Translations under genes and position numbers: made by a program
In this document: positions 9,931-20,912 of the stretch, in pieces
Position numbering within the stretch: the first letter of the stretch is position 1
Layout: every line of letters begins with the position of its first letter
The notes under the pieces: generated by a model
Told to the model about the DNA's origin: nothing
The model's database searches: none
Seen by the model: only the letters and a program-made list of their open reading frames with translations
Source: Microbulbifer mangrovi
GTDB lineage: Bacteria; Pseudomonadota; Gammaproteobacteria; Pseudomonadales; Cellvibrionaceae
Direction: 5' to 3'
Length of the DNA: 57,323 bases
Assembly (NCBI RefSeq): GCF_002009015.1
Contig: NZ_LZDE01000337.1
Span: forward strand, 1-57,323

Positions 9931-12126
9931 TCAGAAGCGATAGGTCATACCCACCGAGGCAGTGCGCGGTCGGTTCGCACGGGCGCCGTCCGGGGCACGG
10001 TTCACGATGGCCTGATCGTCCAGCAGGTTATCGACCTTCAGGTAGCCGACAAAATCGTCGGTAAAATCGTAGTGCGCCGCAGCATCCACAACCCACAGGG
10101 ATTCGGTGTGATCAAAGCGAGTGCTGCCACCGCGGTTACAGCTGTTGTTTACGCACATCTCGTCCTGATAGGCAGCAGTAAGGTTTACCCGCCAGGCGGC
10201 ACCGCTGTCGATTCCGGTGGTGACAGCGAATACCTGCTCGGGAAGGTAGGCGAAGTTGTCGCCGGCAGCCAGTCCGTTTTCGCCATCGCTGTCCAGGTAT
10301 TCATCGCTGTCCTTGCTGATCTCGGCATCGGTCCAGGTGAAGCTCGCCGTCAGAGGCAGGGTCCAGCCGTTAGCGAGCACCCACTCCGATCCCAAAGACG
10401 CTTCAATGCCGCGAATTTCGGATTCGCCCAGGGCGTAATTCCCGCTCTCGGCACCATTGGCACAGGGGGCAGCCACGGAACAGTTCTGCACCGAGCTTTC
10501 GTAATCGCTGTAGAAGGCGATCACTTCACCACGCAGGGTGTCAGCCGTAAAACGGGCACCCCACTCGTAGTTGGTGGAGAGGTCGCCGGCTTCGCCGTCA
10601 CTGGAACCGCCGCCGGGAGGCGCAAAGCCGCGGTGGACACCGGCAAGCAGGGTCCAGTCGCCGTTCAGCTGGTAGGTCAGCCCCAGGCCCGGCAGCCACT
10701 CGCTCACGGAGTTGGACGTGCTGCTGCCCTTCTCGGTGCGCTCGACGTCGTTGTAGCGCTGTTGCGTGGTGTCCACGTCCTCATAGCGCAGGGTAGCGGT
10801 CAGCGCCAGCGCGTCACTCATCTGTACCTGATCGTAGATAAACAGGGATTTGGCACTCGCATCCTCAACGCGATTGTTACTGGAGCTCGGTGCGACGATC
10901 TCATTGAACACCAGTGCACCGTTGACCTGACTGTAGTTTTCAACCGGCTGGAAACGGTCTACCTCGTCCCAGTGACGGCGCACACCAAATTCCAGTTCGT
11001 GCGCAATATCGCCGGTCTGCAGCGCCCAGTCGGCACTCACCTGCACACCGCGAGACACGTAGTTACGGTTGTTGTGCTTGATGCCGAATTCGTAGTCCAT
11101 AGTGCCGTCGAGCACCGCCTGGGCATCGCTGTCACCGTCGTTGGCGTCATTGATCAGGCTACCGAGGCTGGTTTTGAACCAGTCGCGCTTGAATTTGTTG
11201 TAGTAGGCCTGGGTATTCACACTGAAGCTGTCGCTCAGCGCGATGCTGTGGTTCAGCTGCACGGTGCTGTGACGGTTCTGCATTTCATCCAGGGCACTGA
11301 TTCCGTAGCGACGGTTGGGGTCGGCGGCGAAGTCTGCGTCGGTCAGGCCCAGATAGCTCATGCCGGACTCCTCTTCGGAGTACTGCAGCTTGATATCCAG
11401 TTGCTGGGCATATGCGGCGCCCGCCGCAGACTTGAGACGTCCTTTTACCAGGTAATCTTCTTTGGCAATGTCGGCACTACCGGCGCGATCGATATCACGG
11501 AAACCATCGGCCTGCTGCTGGTGGGTTTCTACCAGCCAACCCGTGGTCTCGGTACTGCTGCCATAGTAGGTGTGCAGACGGTTTTCACCGTACTGTCCGG
11601 CTTCCAGTTGTACGCTACCGGCGCTGGCCTCGGGAATCGGGGTACTCAGCATGTTCACAGCGCCACCGACGGTGAACGGGCCATATTTCAGGGTTCCCGG
11701 CCCTTTCAAAACTTCGATACTGTTCAGGCGACCGGCGGTGGGGAAATAATACGCTTCCGGCGCAGAATACGGCGCTGGGGCCACCAGCACGCCATCTTCC
11801 ATCAGCGAGATCTTGCCGGAGCGGCCACCGTCGGCGCCGCGGATACCGATATTCGGACGCAGGCCGTAACCGTCTTCCTCGCGCAGATACACACCCGGGA
11901 CACTGCGCATCATGCGGTTGATATCCACAAACTCGAACTTCTCAAGCTCCTCGGCACTTACCAGGTGCGCAGAGCCCGGCAATTTGTGCAGGGTCTGGGT
12001 GTTCCCTAGTACGGAAACGGTTTCCAGAGTGTCCTGGTTTTCCTTATTTTCAGCGGCAAAAGCCGGGCTGCAGCCCATAGCGATGGCCAGTGACAGGGAA
12101 ATGGGGTGCAGGGCAAAACGGCGCAC
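9931..12126 (-). CDS. TonB-dependent outer-membrane receptor, FecA-like
   Basis: This 731-aa ligand-gated outer-membrane beta-barrel takes up a substrate with TonB energy. A signal peptide ends near SPAFA (about residue 24). A plug domain follows, with LETVSVLGN as the candidate TonB box region and the block LMEDGVLVAPAPYSAPEAYY. Receptors of the FecA group carry similar blocks. The barrel ends in the aromatic signature GMTYRF. An asparagine/cysteine loop (QDEMCVNNSCNRGG) may form a disulfide. A Fur-like sequence lies about 45 bp upstream of the start, so an iron chelate is the best guess. The family alone would also allow other metals or small molecules. Confidence 0.88.
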   Translation of the reverse strand: MRRFALHPISLSLAIAMGCSPAFAAENKENQDTLETVSVLGNTQTLHKLPGSAHLVSAEELEKFEFVDINRMMRSVPGVYLREEDGYGLRPNIGIRGADGGRSGKISLMEDGVLVAPAPYSAPEAYYFPTAGRLNSIEVLKGPGTLKYGPFTVGGAVNMLSTPIPEASAGSVQLEAGQYGENRLHTYYGSSTETTGWLVETHQQQADGFRDIDRAGSADIAKEDYLVKGRLKSAAGAAYAQQLDIKLQYSEEESGMSYLGLTDADFAADPNRRYGISALDEMQNRHSTVQLNHSIALSDSFSVNTQAYYNKFKRDWFKTSLGSLINDANDGDSDAQAVLDGTMDYEFGIKHNNRNYVSRGVQVSADWALQTGDIAHELEFGVRRHWDEVDRFQPVENYSQVNGALVFNEIVAPSSSNNRVEDASAKSLFIYDQVQMSDALALTATLRYEDVDTTQQRYNDVERTEKGSSTSNSVSEWLPGLGLTYQLNGDWTLLAGVHRGFAPPGGGSSDGEAGDLSTNYEWGARFTADTLRGEVIAFYSDYESSVQNCSVAAPCANGAESGNYALGESEIRGIEASLGSEWVLANGWTLPLTASFTWTDAEISKDSDEYLDSDGENGLAAGDNFAYLPEQVFAVTTGIDSGAAWRVNLTAAYQDEMCVNNSCNRGGSTRFDHTESLWVVDAAAHYDFTDDFVGYLKVDNLLDDQAIVNRAPDGARANRPRTASVGMTYRF

Positions 12127-12170
12127 AGGTTCGTTCTCCTTTGAGAGATTTATCTGTTATCAAATTTGTT

Positions 12171-12189
12171 AATGAGATTGATTATATTT
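12171..12189 (-). promoter_or_regulatory. Candidate Fur box upstream of the TonB receptor
   Basis: AATGAGATTGATTATATTT partly matches the Fur palindrome built from AATGATAAT/ATTATCATT units. It lies 45 bp upstream of the receptor ATG in an AT-rich stretch, where a promoter for that gene would be. The match is imperfect, so this is a suggestion only. Confidence 0.4.
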
Positions 12190-12309
12190 CTTTATACATC
12201 TCGTGTCATGATCTGTGCGCCTTTTTTGCACCCTGTCGGTGCTTCTTGGAGGGATCGTGCACCGAGCCTAGGATTGCCAGTTACATCTATTCCGTTAGGT
12301 GGGGAATCT

Positions 12310-12777
12310 ATGCTGAGACCGCTTCAGGAATCCGATATAGAGCGTCTGTCGCAACTGTGGCTACACCTCGCATGCAGTAGCCATCCAAGCATCCCGGTGA
12401 AGTTCTGGATGGCAGAAGCGCGCGCACTGCGCAGCCAGCTCACCGCCCAACATCTCGCCGGCCAGGCGACCGCAAGTGGTGTTAGCCACTGGGTGTATAC
12501 CCGGCCGGGTAGCGACATCGCTGAGGGCCTGGTGACCATCACCGATAACATACATGTGGAGACCATCTTTGTTTCCCCCGGAGAACAGGGACGCGGTGTG
12601 GGTAGCGAACTGATGGCACAGGCAAAATTTGGCCGTATCCAGCTCGAGATGCGTGTACTGGAAGAAAACTTGCGGGGACGCTACTTCCTGCAACAGCACG
12701 GCTTCGCGGAAACCGAGCGGGCATACAACCTGGCCGCAAACCAGGATGAGATTGTGATGAATTGCCGTGTCGCCTGA
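12310..12777 (+). CDS. GNAT family N-acetyltransferase (YjaB-like)
   Basis: This small cytoplasmic acyl-CoA N-acetyltransferase is 155 aa long from the ATG at 12310. That start has a good AGGTGGGGAA ribosome binding site and begins MLRPLQESDIERL, as in YjaB-type proteins. The longer open frame upstream crosses the receptor's regulatory region and is not used. The acetyl-CoA loop is VSPGEQGRGVGSEL, followed by the typical RYFLQQHGFAETER C-terminal block. The substrate is unknown. Confidence 0.8.
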   Translation: MLRPLQESDIERLSQLWLHLACSSHPSIPVKFWMAEARALRSQLTAQHLAGQATASGVSHWVYTRPGSDIAEGLVTITDNIHVETIFVSPGEQGRGVGSELMAQAKFGRIQLEMRVLEENLRGRYFLQQHGFAETERAYNLAANQDEIVMNCRVA

Positions 12778-12794
12778 GGAAGTCCAGAAACGAC

Positions 12795-12826
12795 AAAGCC
12801 CGATCAGCTTTCACTGATCGGGCTTT
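12795..12826. terminator. Bidirectional terminator between the GNAT gene and gyrB
   Basis: A perfect 13-bp stem (AAAGCCCGATCAG with its complement) has a 6-nt loop and runs into T5. It lies between the two convergent genes. Confidence 0.9.
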
Positions 12827-12876
12827 TTATCTGGGGTAAAAGTAAGCGTTTTACCCTTCCCCACATGTTGGAAGCG

Positions 12877-15390
<2,514 letters not shown>

Positions 15391-15420
15391 CTACCGGGCC
15401 CATTGACTGGCCGGAAGCAT

Positions 15421-16515
15421 TCAATCCTCTACCGCAGTCACGACCCCATGTTCCACGTGGAACATCTTAGGCGTATTCCATGGTGCAGGTAGCTGTAACC
15501 ATGGTCGCGCCGTGACGGGGTGTTCGATCCCGGTAACCAGGACTTGGCTGGCACAGTCACTTACCCAGCGGGCGAACAACGCCTGATTTACCTCATCCAA
15601 CTCCGAGGGCAGGTCATCGACCAGGAAAACCGCCTTCTGTGCTCCTTCAACGACCGATGCCATGGCTGTGCGCAATGCGCAGACAGCCATCTTCTGCTGC
15701 CCCCGCGAAAGTACGGCATGGGCTGGCTGGCCGTGGATCACGAAGCGTAAATCCGCCCTGTGTGGCCCCACCCGGGTAAATCCCTGAGCCAGATCCCCCT
15801 CGCGGGAAGCCTGATAAGCATCCCCGAGGCTCAACTCCTTCTTCCAACCACTTCTGTAGTGGAGATCGAGCGCGCCGAATACGGACTCAGGGAGGTCCTG
15901 TAGGCGGCGGTTGAACTGGACATTCAGCCTCGAGAAAACCTCTTTACGAAGTGCATCCACTGCCTCCCCGCTTTTTACTAGCTGTTGTTCCCATGGGGCC
16001 AATGATTTGGAGTCAATTTTACCACGACGAAGCAGCGCATTGCGCTGCTTCAATGCCGTCTGATACACCTTCCATTGCAATGCAAACCCATGTTCCACGT
16101 GGAACACTGTCCAGTCCAGCAGTTGCCGTCGCACCCCGGGGCCACCATCCAGCGCGGCAAAGCTCTCGCTATTGATCACCTGGAGTGGCAGACAGGAAGC
16201 CAGCTGGGAGCTGCTTTCCGCCGGCGACTGATTGATCCGAATCCTGCCCTGCCCGTCCCGACGTTTCTCCACACCGAGCGTGGTACCTGCAGCTAAACGC
16301 GCGAACACCGCCAGTGTCTCGGCCTCGTGCCGGATGACCGTCTGACTCTGACGGGAGCGGAATGAACGCCCACTCGCCAGCATATGCACCGCCTCTAGTA
16401 ACGAGGTCTTACCACTGCCATTGGCACCACAGAACAGGTTGACCGCCGGTGCGAGCTGCAAATCTGCAGAAACGATGTTACGAAAGTGACTCAAGGCCAG
16501 CCTGGTTAACGCCAC
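15421..16515 (-). CDS. recF: DNA replication and repair protein RecF
   Basis: RecF is an SMC-like ATPase that loads RecA at gapped DNA together with RecO and RecR. Walker A is GANGSGKTS at about residues 31-39, and the ABC-type signature LSRGQQK and the VFLVDDLPSELD Walker B region are present. I chose the GTG at 16515, giving MALTRLALSHFRN and 364 aa (E. coli has 357). The longer frame to 16566 runs into a terminator stem. Two parS palindromes lie inside the gene and encode VFHVEHG (about 137-143) and KMFHVEHG at the C-terminus. Confidence 0.95.
   Translation of the reverse strand: MALTRLALSHFRNIVSADLQLAPAVNLFCGANGSGKTSLLEAVHMLASGRSFRSRQSQTVIRHEAETLAVFARLAAGTTLGVEKRRDGQGRIRINQSPAESSSQLASCLPLQVINSESFAALDGGPGVRRQLLDWTVFHVEHGFALQWKVYQTALKQRNALLRRGKIDSKSLAPWEQQLVKSGEAVDALRKEVFSRLNVQFNRRLQDLPESVFGALDLHYRSGWKKELSLGDAYQASREGDLAQGFTRVGPHRADLRFVIHGQPAHAVLSRGQQKMAVCALRTAMASVVEGAQKAVFLVDDLPSELDEVNQALFARWVSDCASQVLVTGIEHPVTARPWLQLPAPWNTPKMFHVEHGVVTAVED
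15449..15464. promoter_or_regulatory. parS: parS site 1 (ParB-binding palindrome), 3' end of recF
   Basis: TGTTCCACGTGGAACA is a perfect 16-bp palindrome. It has the parS form known in Pseudomonas (TTCCACGTGGAA core). parA and parB lie in the same window at 27.8-29.6 kb. Confidence 0.92.
16091..16106. promoter_or_regulatory. parS: parS site 2 (ParB-binding palindrome), inside recF
   Basis: This is the same perfect 16-mer, TGTTCCACGTGGAACA, 642 bp from site 1 and in the same codon phase of recF. An identical 16-bp palindrome occurring twice within one kilobase is very unlikely by chance. Confidence 0.92.
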
Positions 16516-16553
16516 AGCACTACCCCGACAAAAACCGCCGACATACAGATACG

Positions 16554-16588
16554 AAAAGACCGCCACCCGATCAGGGTGGCGGTCTTTT
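16554..16588 (-). terminator. Strong hairpin/terminator between dnaN and recF
   Basis: A perfect 15-bp stem (AAAAGACCGCCACCC with its complement) and a 5-nt loop lie 70 bp after the dnaN stop and 38 bp before the recF start. On the minus strand it ends in TCTTTTCG, a short T-tract. It should reduce readthrough from dnaN into recF. Confidence 0.8.
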
Positions 16589-16658
16589 GCGAAATGCGGG
16601 ATTCAACAAGGCAGAAGATCAAAGTAATAAACCGACAAGCCCTTGATAAAGCGCCCGA

Positions 16659-17768
16659 TCAAAGCCGCATCGGCATGATCACGTACACAGAATCCCCCTG
16701 CTCCGGCTGCTGTAGCAACGCGCTGCTGTTGGCATCGCCCAGGCCAATACGGATCTGGTCGCTGTGAATTGCCGCAGTCACGTCCAGCAGGTATCCAACA
16801 TTGAAGCCGATCTCCAGCGGGTCGCCGTGGTAATCCACCATCAGCTGCTCTTCCGCCTCTTCCTGTTCGGGGTTATTGGCCACGATCTGCAGCAGCCCCT
16901 CAGAAAGCTGGAGGCGCACACCGCGGTATTTTTCGTTGGAAAGGATCGCAGCGCGCTGGAATGCCTGACGCAACATCAGACGATCGGCAAACACTTCGTT
17001 GCCGGTCCCGCGCGGCAATACGCGCTCGTAGTCCGGGAATTTGCCATCCACCAGCTTGGAAGTGAAAGTGAAGGGCCCACTATTCACACGAATATGATTG
17101 TTGCCGAGCACTACATCCGCACTCACGTCGGTGTCTTCCAACAGTCGCGCCAGCTCCAGCACGCCTTTGCGCGGGACAATCGCCTGAATAGGCGCCTCTA
17201 CATTCAGGCCAGGCGCATCGCGATCACACAGCGCAAGACGGTGGCCATCGGTAGCCACTGCGCGCAGCTGCTGTGGGCGACACTCGAGCAGCAGACCGTT
17301 CAAGTAGTAGCGAACATCCTGCTGCGCCATGGCAAAACCGGTGGCTTCGATCAGGCGACGGATCTCTCGCTGCGAAATGCTGAAGCGGCTCTGGGCAGTG
17401 GTTTCTTCCTGGTTGGGGAAATCACTGGCAGGCAATGTGGAAAGCTGGAAACGGCTGCGGCCACTGCGCAGCACCAGGCGCTCGCCATCGCGCTCGAACT
17501 TAAGCTCGGAGCCGTCTGGCAGAGAGCGACAGATATCCAACAACTTGCGCGCGGGAACGGTGACCTCACCCTCCATCTCAGCGGGCTGGTCCAACTGCAG
17601 TCGGCCCACAATCTCGACTTCAAGATCGGTGCCGGTGAGCGAAAGCTCCTGCCCCTGCAGCTGCAGAAGCACATTGGCCAAAACCGGCAAGGTCTGACGC
17701 TTTTCAACCACACCCGCAACCAGTTGCAGAGGCTTTACCAGGGCATCGCGGCTAACGCTGAATTTCAT
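16659..17768 (-). CDS. dnaN: DNA polymerase III sliding clamp (beta subunit)
   Basis: DnaN forms the ring-shaped dimer that tethers polymerase III and many repair proteins to DNA. I chose the ATG at 17768, giving MKFSVSRDALVKPLQ and 369 aa (E. coli has 366). The upstream in-frame ATG would add 15 residues with no family counterpart. The three repeated clamp domains are recognisable, for example GTDLEVEI, ATDGHRLALCDRD, and the C-terminal VIMPMRL clamp-pocket end. It lies 87 bp downstream of dnaA. Confidence 0.97.
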   Translation of the reverse strand: MKFSVSRDALVKPLQLVAGVVEKRQTLPVLANVLLQLQGQELSLTGTDLEVEIVGRLQLDQPAEMEGEVTVPARKLLDICRSLPDGSELKFERDGERLVLRSGRSRFQLSTLPASDFPNQEETTAQSRFSISQREIRRLIEATGFAMAQQDVRYYLNGLLLECRPQQLRAVATDGHRLALCDRDAPGLNVEAPIQAIVPRKGVLELARLLEDTDVSADVVLGNNHIRVNSGPFTFTSKLVDGKFPDYERVLPRGTGNEVFADRLMLRQAFQRAAILSNEKYRGVRLQLSEGLLQIVANNPEQEEAEEQLMVDYHGDPLEIGFNVGYLLDVTAAIHSDQIRIGLGDANSSALLQQPEQGDSVYVIMPMRL

Positions 17769-17855
17769 AATTATTGCCTTGATCTTTGTTAGGTCATTTT
17801 TGTAATTCCGCACCCCGCGCGGGGATATGGAAAAATTCTATATATATCAATAACT

Positions 17856-19583
17856 TCAGGTTGTCAGAGAGCGGGTCAACAAGCGCACATCCTCGCGGAT
17901 ATCACCATCCGACTCCTGCAACTGTTTGATCTTGCGACACGCGTGCAACACCGTGGTGTGATCCCGCCCACCAAATGCATCACCGATTTCCGGGAGACTG
18001 TGATTGGTGAGCTCCTTGGCAAGCGACATGGCCACCTGCCGTGGACGCGCTACAGAGCGGCTGCGGCGCTTGGAAAGGAGGTCCGCCACCTTGATCTTGT
18101 AGTACTCGGCAACCACCCGCTGGATATTATCAATACTCACCAGGCGATCTTGCAGCGCCAGCAGGTCCTTCAGCGCCTCACGTACCAGAATATCGTCAAT
18201 GGCGCGGCCGGTGAACTGCGCATTGGCAATCACCCGGCGCAACGCACCCTCGAGCTCACGAACGTTGGAGCGAATACGCTGGGCAATAAAGAATGCAGAA
18301 TCATGCGGCAGGTCTACACCCACCTGCTCGGCCTTCTTCATCAGAATGGCAACGCGGGTTTCCAGCTCCGGCGGCTCAACCGCCACCGTCAGCCCCCAGC
18401 CGAAGCGCGACTTCAGACGCTCCTCGAGACCATCAATTTCCTTGGGGTAACGATCACAGGTAAGAATGATCTGTTGACCGCCCTCCAAAAGCGCGTTGAA
18501 GGTGTGGAAGAACTCCTCCTGGGAGCGCTCCTTACCCGCGAAGAATTGAATATCGTCGATTAACAGCGCGTCCACGGAACGGTAATAGCGCTTGAAATCA
18601 CTGATCGCATTCAGCTGCAGCGCCTTCACCATATCCGCCACAAACCGCTCCGAGTGCAGGTACACCACCTTCGCATTGGGATTACGATCTACCAGCGCAT
18701 TACCCACCGCATGCATAAGGTGGGTCTTGCCGAGGCCAACACCGCCATAAATAAATAGCGGGTTATAAGCGCCGCCCGGGTTGTCAGAAATCTGCTGCGC
18801 AGCCGCGAGACCGAGCTGGTTGGACTTACCCTCTACAAACGACGCGAAGGTAAAACCCCGATTAAGGGAGCTGCCGTGCTTGATTGCCCCCTCAACCTCA
18901 ACCTTGCGCTGAACACCACCGGTATTCTGCGTTGCCGGGGCAACCACTTCGCTGCCGGAATGCAGATCTGCGGGCAACCGCTCTGCCGCGGTCAATGCAT
19001 CAGCACCGGCCTCCTCGGCCGCCAGATTGCGGGCATCCGGGGACGCCCCGGACGAGTTGCGAATAGAAGGTGCTGAAGGACGGTGACCGCGATCGCCGAA
19101 GCTGGAAGAGTGCCGCTCAAGGCCCTCCCCACCGGCACTGTCGCCATTACCGAAAGGAAAACCGGGAGTACTACCCGGCGGGACAGACTCAATATGCTGA
19201 GCGCCCAAACCTGAACTACCGTGAGCATTGCCGCCACCGAAGGAAGATGAACGCGCCGCCACAGGCTGGGGCTGATGGTATCCCTGGTGTTGCGGAGTAT
19301 CCGCGCCACCCAGGTTGCGCCGGAAACGCGAGGTACGGCGATCCATGGCCACGACTTCCACCGGCAACGAACGACCGGCGAATTGCTGCACGAGCTCCCG
19401 AATACGGTCGAGAAACTTATCGCTTACCCAATTGATGATAAAGCGATTAGGCGCCACCAGACGCAGCTCCCCATCGGAACAGTCGTCACTGACGCGCAGC
19501 GGCCGAATCCAGGTGTTGAATTGCTGTGGTGGCAATTCATCCTGCAAACAAGCAGCGCACTGCTTCCAAACGGAATCAGACAA
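17856..19583 (-). CDS. dnaA: Chromosomal replication initiator DnaA with a long linker
   Basis: DnaA is the AAA+ initiator that binds DnaA boxes and melts the origin. A TTG at 19583 follows AGGGGGT and gives [29 protein letters not shown], the normal N-terminus, and 575 aa. Domain I is followed by a long linker (about residues 90-240) rich in Gly, Ser, Pro and Ala. This makes the protein about 110 aa longer than E. coli DnaA (467 aa). The AAA+ core has [16 protein letters not shown] and [10 protein letters not shown]. The C-terminal DnaA-box-binding helix-turn-helix has [13 protein letters not shown] and [12 protein letters not shown]. Expression is probably autoregulated through the DnaA boxes upstream. 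Confidence 0.97.
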   Translation of the reverse strand: MSDSVWKQCAACLQDELPPQQFNTWIRPLRVSDDCSDGELRLVAPNRFIINWVSDKFLDRIRELVQQFAGRSLPVEVVAMDRRTSRFRRNLGGADTPQHQGYHQPQPVAARSSSFGGGNAHGSSGLGAQHIESVPPGSTPGFPFGNGDSAGGEGLERHSSSFGDRGHRPSAPSIRNSSGASPDARNLAAEEAGADALTAAERLPADLHSGSEVVAPATQNTGGVQRKVEVEGAIKHGSSLNRGFTFASFVEGKSNQLGLAAAQQISDNPGGAYNPLFIYGGVGLGKTHLMHAVGNALVDRNPNAKVVYLHSERFVADMVKALQLNAISDFKRYYRSVDALLIDDIQFFAGKERSQEEFFHTFNALLEGGQQIILTCDRYPKEIDGLEERLKSRFGWGLTVAVEPPELETRVAILMKKAEQVGVDLPHDSAFFIAQRIRSNVRELEGALRRVIANAQFTGRAIDDILVREALKDLLALQDRLVSIDNIQRVVAEYYKIKVADLLSKRRSRSVARPRQVAMSLAKELTNHSLPEIGDAFGGRDHTTVLHACRKIKQLQESDGDIREDVRLLTRSLTT

Positions 19584-20083
19584 GGAACCCCCTAAAACAC
19601 GGATCGAGGTGCGACTGCGCCCAAAAAGTGCCAGCAGAAAGCTGCCCCCGAAATCACCGGGCAGCACCTCAAAAGAAGGCGGCTAGTATATCGGTTGCTC
19701 CCTGGGTTATCCACAAATAACCCGAAAATGGGGACAACTTTTCACACGGAAAGCCCTGTAATATCAAAGGCTTGAGCACAAAATAACCGAACAGCGGGTC
19801 AAAACAAGGAACACTTATCCACAGCAACCTGTGGATACCTTGGGGTAAACCGGTGAACTTCAGCGAATACTGCAGCCAATACAACGGCTTGTAGAAATTA
19901 CGTGTTTTTCCACCCGGGCTTTGACCGGATTGCGAGCACCGAGTTTCCACCTCCATCCTTATAATGAAGCTCCGAGACTGCACTCCAACGCCCCGGGCCC
20001 ACCCTCGCCGATGGATGCAGGGCACAGATGCCACACGCAAATAGCAAAACACGAATTTACTGCACAGGAATCCTCCGATTCCG

Positions 20084-20112
20084 TTGCTTTAGCTGGCTTG
20101 TTTCTATACAAT
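20084..20112 (+). promoter_or_regulatory. Candidate rpmH promoter
   Basis: TTGCTT at 20084-20089 and TACAAT at 20107-20112 are separated by 17 bp. The site lies about 140 bp before the rpmH ATG. Confidence 0.5.
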
Positions 20113-20212
20113 CCGCCGCCTTCGCAGCGCATAGCCCGCTCCGAAGTCAGCCCAAAAGGGCGTGCCGCAACGGGCTATTGCCGCAAGCGGCCCAGAATTA
20201 CGCAAACTTCCA

Positions 20213-20237
20213 GGACATAACTCCGGGACATAACTCC
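20213..20237 (+). repeat. Tandem 12-bp repeat in the rpmH leader
   Basis: GGACATAACTCC occurs at 20213-20224 and again at 20226-20237, one base apart, immediately before the rpmH ribosome binding region. Confidence 0.7.
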
Positions 20238-20250
20238 AGGTAGTAACACC

Positions 20251-20385
20251 ATGAAACGCACATTTCAGCCCAGCAACTTGAAGCGCAAGCGCAACCACGG
20301 TTTCCGTGCCCGTATGGCCACCAAGAACGGCCGTAAAGTACTCGCTCGTCGTCGCGCCAAAGGCCGCAAGGTTCTGTGCGCATAA
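20251..20385 (+). CDS. rpmH: 50S ribosomal protein L34
   Basis: This 44-aa, highly basic protein starts [18 protein letters not shown] and ends KGRKVLCA, a clear match to L34 (E. coli 46 aa). It sits in the large ribosomal subunit. It is the first gene of the rightward rpmH-rnpA-yidD-yidC cluster. It is short but unambiguous. Confidence 0.98.
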   Translation: MKRTFQPSNLKRKRNHGFRARMATKNGRKVLARRRAKGRKVLCA

Positions 20386-20429
20386 GATTGCCGCTCTGCG
20401 AGCAACCTTATATTTGCCACTGAATCATC

Positions 20430-20912
20430 ATGCAGTGCCCACGCAGCGACTTCGCATTCGCCAAGCCGCTGCGGCTGCTCAATGCGGCGCAGTATCGCGC
20501 CGTTTTTGATTCTGCGCCCGTTCGCGCCGCGCAGCCTCAATTCCTGATCCTCGCCCGCCCCAACGAGCTGGAACATCCCAGGCTCGGCCTCGTCATTGCC
20601 AAAAAACACGTCCGCAACGCTACCGACCGCAATCGCATCAAGCGTATCGCTCGCGAGACTTTCCGCCTGCGCCAACACGAACTGTTCCCACTGGATGCCG
20701 TGATCCTCGCGCGCGCCGGTGCCGGGGAACTGGACAACGCAGCGCTACACAAGATTTTCGGCAAACTCTGGCGCAAGCTGGATGAGCGCGCAAAGAATCC
20801 CCAGCCAGACAATGGCGGTTCCAGACGCCCGCGAAACCAGCGCAATGGCAAAAAAAGCGGGAGTAACCGCGGCAAGCCACGCGCAGCATCTTCACCGGGA
20901 GATCAACCGTGA
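20430..20912 (+). CDS. rnpA: Ribonuclease P protein component
   Basis: RnpA is the protein cofactor of the RNase P ribozyme, which matures tRNA 5' ends. The RNR signature is NATDRNRIKRIARETFR, and the N-terminal FAKPLRLLNAAQYRAVF block is typical. At 160 aa it is longer than usual (about 120-135). The extra part is a basic, low-complexity C-terminal tail from about residue 118, rich in Arg, Lys, Asn and Gly. The stop overlaps the yidD start by 4 bases (GTGA). Confidence 0.95.
   Translation: MQCPRSDFAFAKPLRLLNAAQYRAVFDSAPVRAAQPQFLILARPNELEHPRLGLVIAKKHVRNATDRNRIKRIARETFRLRQHELFPLDAVILARAGAGELDNAALHKIFGKLWRKLDERAKNPQPDNGGSRRPRNQRNGKKSGSNRGKPRAASSPGDQP

Larger units (their letters stand above)
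19584..20250. other. dnaA-rpmH intergenic region with DnaA boxes (candidate oriC, Pseudomonas type)
   Basis: This 667-bp gene-free region separates divergent dnaA and rpmH. Perfect DnaA boxes TTATCCACA lie at 19707-19715 and 19815-19823. An inverted near-perfect box (TGTGGATAC) lies at 19830-19838, 6 bp from the second. Weaker boxes are CTTTTCACA at 19738-19746 and TTTTCCACC at 19906-19914. The first box sits inside an inverted repeat, GGGTTAT...ATAACCC (19704-19723). No pronounced AT-rich unwinding stretch is visible. The location and the divergent gene orientation match the Pseudomonas origin, and the boxes would also serve dnaA autoregulation. Confidence 0.7.

Noticed and set aside
9913..12009. 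698-codon open frame antisense to the TonB receptor
   Set aside because: It is a shadow of the receptor gene caused by its GC-rich codon pattern; it has no family features.
16516..16566. Extended recF N-terminus
   Set aside because: The extra 17 residues overlap a terminator stem and have no counterpart in RecF proteins.
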